This document shows positions 62,973 through 64,000 of a DNA stretch of 64,000 nt, piece after piece. The translations under genes were made by a program, and so were the position numbers. The stretch spans positions 1-64,000 of the forward strand of contig NZ_BDBN01000041.1 in the NCBI RefSeq assembly GCF_001613005.1. The letters are read 5' to 3'. The notes beneath the pieces are model-generated. The model worked only from the letters and a program-made list of their open reading frames with translations. It searched no databases and had not been told where the DNA came from. This DNA comes from Nocardia nova NBRC 15556. Its GTDB lineage: Bacteria > Actinomycetota > Actinomycetes > Mycobacteriales > Mycobacteriaceae. The first letter of the stretch is position 1. Each line of letters begins with the position of its first letter.

Positions 62973-63553
62973 CGCAGGTGGGTGACCCGGCTGCCCGCCA
63001 GGACGACCGGATCCTCCAGCAGCTGCGGTGCGGCGCCGAGATGATCGAACATCGGTGTGCCGCCGCCCAGTAGCACCGGCACCAGATCGATCCAGATCTC
63101 GTCGAGCAGTCCGGCCTCGAGCGCCTGGCGCGCCATCGTGCCGCCGTTGACGCCCACCGCCCGGCCGCCGGCGAGGGGGGCGGCGCGCTCGACGGCGGCC
63201 TCGATACCGTCGGTGACGAAGGTGAACGGCGCCCCGGGATGGGAGTCGATCCATTCCTGCGGAATGTGGTGGGTGACAACGACTATCGGCCGGTCGAACG
63301 GATGCACGCCGCCCCAGCCGTCGGTGAGGTCGAACAGCCGGCGCCCGACCACGAACACGCCGACCGCGTCGAGGTAGGCGCTGACATGGTCGTAGTCGAC
63401 GTCGGTCAGCGAGAACCGCACCTCCGGATGGGTACTGGGGTAGGTTCGGTCGCCGGCCTCGTACCACGCGAACAGATGCTCGAATCCGGACTCGTCCGGC
63501 CCGGCGATATATCCGTCGAGGGACATGCTCGCCCCGCACACCACTGTCGCCAT
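62954..63553 (-). CDS. DHFR/RibD-like reductase family protein
   Basis: This 199-residue protein begins VVCGASMSLDGYIAG, the typical start of actinobacterial RibD_C/DHFR-fold reductases, followed by VFVVGRRLFDLTDGWGG and VNGGTMARQALEAGLLDEIWIDLVPVLLGGGTPMFDHL. It should bind NADPH; the substrate is not known, and such proteins have rarely been tied to a pathway. ATG 63553 has GAAGGAG upstream. Its 3' end overlaps the converging TetR gene by 19 bases. Confidence 0.9.
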   Translation of the reverse strand: MATVVCGASMSLDGYIAGPDESGFEHLFAWYEAGDRTYPSTHPEVRFSLTDVDYDHVSAYLDAVGVFVVGRRLFDLTDGWGGVHPFDRPIVVVTHHIPQEWIDSHPGAPFTFVTDGIEAAVERAAPLAGGRAVGVNGGTMARQALEAGLLDEIWIDLVPVLLGGGTPMFDHLGAAPQLLEDPVVLAGSRVTHLRYRVRR

Positions 63554-63643
63554 CTGTTCGCTCCTTCGGCTCTCGCGCCGGACCCGGCTCTCACCGAGAC
63601 AGACGGCAGCCGCGCCCGGAAATCATCGGCGCCGGGGCGGGAG

Positions 63644-64000
63644 TCAGTCGCGATACATCGACCGGTAGGCCCCGATCACCGCGACCAGATGGTTCACCAC
63701 CTGCTCGCGGTCGGCGCGCAGGGAGCCGTTGAGCCAGGCCGCGAACAGTCCGGCATTGCCCGAGGCCATGGTGACCGCCGCCATCCGCCGCCGCATCGGA
63801 TCGCCGATATCGGTGAACAGGTGATCCTGGATGAGCCGGGTGAACGTCGGCATCACCGCGATGGTGGTCTGGCCCAATCCGGTGCTCGAATACGGTTCGA
63901 CCAGAAACAGCCGCGATTTGCGGGGATCGGCCAGCACCTTGTCGACCAGCACCGTCGCCAGTTCGCGGTCGCGGTCGGGGTCGGCGGCCGCGGCGAAGGA
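63644..64000 (-). CDS. C-terminal part of a TetR-family regulator (cut by window edge)
   Basis: The frame is open to the right edge, so the N-terminal helix-turn-helix lies outside. The visible 118 residues end ...IGAYRSMYRD and contain VLADPRKSRLFLVEPYSST and AAWLNGSLRADREQVVNHLVAV, a TetR_C ligand-binding domain pattern. Target unknown. Confidence 0.65.
   Translation of the reverse strand, partial: SFAAAADPDRDRELATVLVDKVLADPRKSRLFLVEPYSSTGLGQTTIAVMPTFTRLIQDHLFTDIGDPMRRRMAAVTMASGNAGLFAAWLNGSLRADREQVVNHLVAVIGAYRSMYRD

Overview
The window reads as high-GC actinobacterial chromosome from the Nocardia/Rhodococcus/Mycobacterium group, most likely Nocardia. Gene density is high, GTG starts are common, and neighbouring genes often share a 4-nt ATGA, GTGA or TTGA overlap. 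Many genes appear leaderless, with a TANNNT hexamer ending 6-7 nt before the start codon. I saw no rRNA, tRNA, CRISPR array, phage gene or insertion sequence. The family assignments and the M. tuberculosis comparison are from memory and inspection; no database was searched.

Backbone: the order MoxR tail, DUF58, VWA protein, fabG1, inhA, hemH (1-4852), then the Rv1486c-like gene (8319-9128), the NfeD/SPFH pair (23503-25175), a TVP38-type membrane protein (36828-37538) and mutA-mutB-meaB (37784-43046) follows the M. tuberculosis Rv1479-Rv1496 block. Accessory blocks are inserted between these anchors.

Accessory blocks: 4909-8322 holds a glutamate-synthase-like flavoprotein, an atypical trypsin-like protease and a GNAT-like protein. 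9212-23325 holds an arylsulfatase, an AlaT-like aminotransferase with a divergent HxlR regulator, a lipid/steroid-type set (acyl-CoA ligase, hydroxysteroid-type SDR, dehydrogenase-like protein, epimerase, thioesterase) with two KstR-like boxes, a secreted GH27 enzyme, a dienelactone hydrolase and a DUF3097 protein. 25276-30211 is a coupled three-gene unit (binding lipoprotein, fused double permease, TPR membrane protein) with no ATPase. 30609-36815 holds a small Rpf, an aliphatic-sulfonate-type sulfur operon (LLM monooxygenase, permease, ATPase, binding protein) headed by a probable cysteine leader peptide, and two regulators.

Right part: 43086-47905 holds an amidohydrolase/nucleoside hydrolase pair, an EspR-like HTH protein, an FAD monooxygenase with a divergent TetR, and a DUF2784 membrane protein. 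48379-51736 holds two enzymes that have lost catalytic residues (a zinc-ribbon SDR and an alpha/beta hydrolase) and a TetR, with two identical-type operators. 51829-57701 holds an acyl-CoA dehydrogenase with a TetR, a split LigD polymerase/ligase pair, a cold-shock protein and a second SPFH/NfeD pair. 57768-64000 holds two DHA2 drug exporters, one with a divergent TetR and a three-box operator, two unknown proteins, a DHFR-like reductase and a partial TetR.
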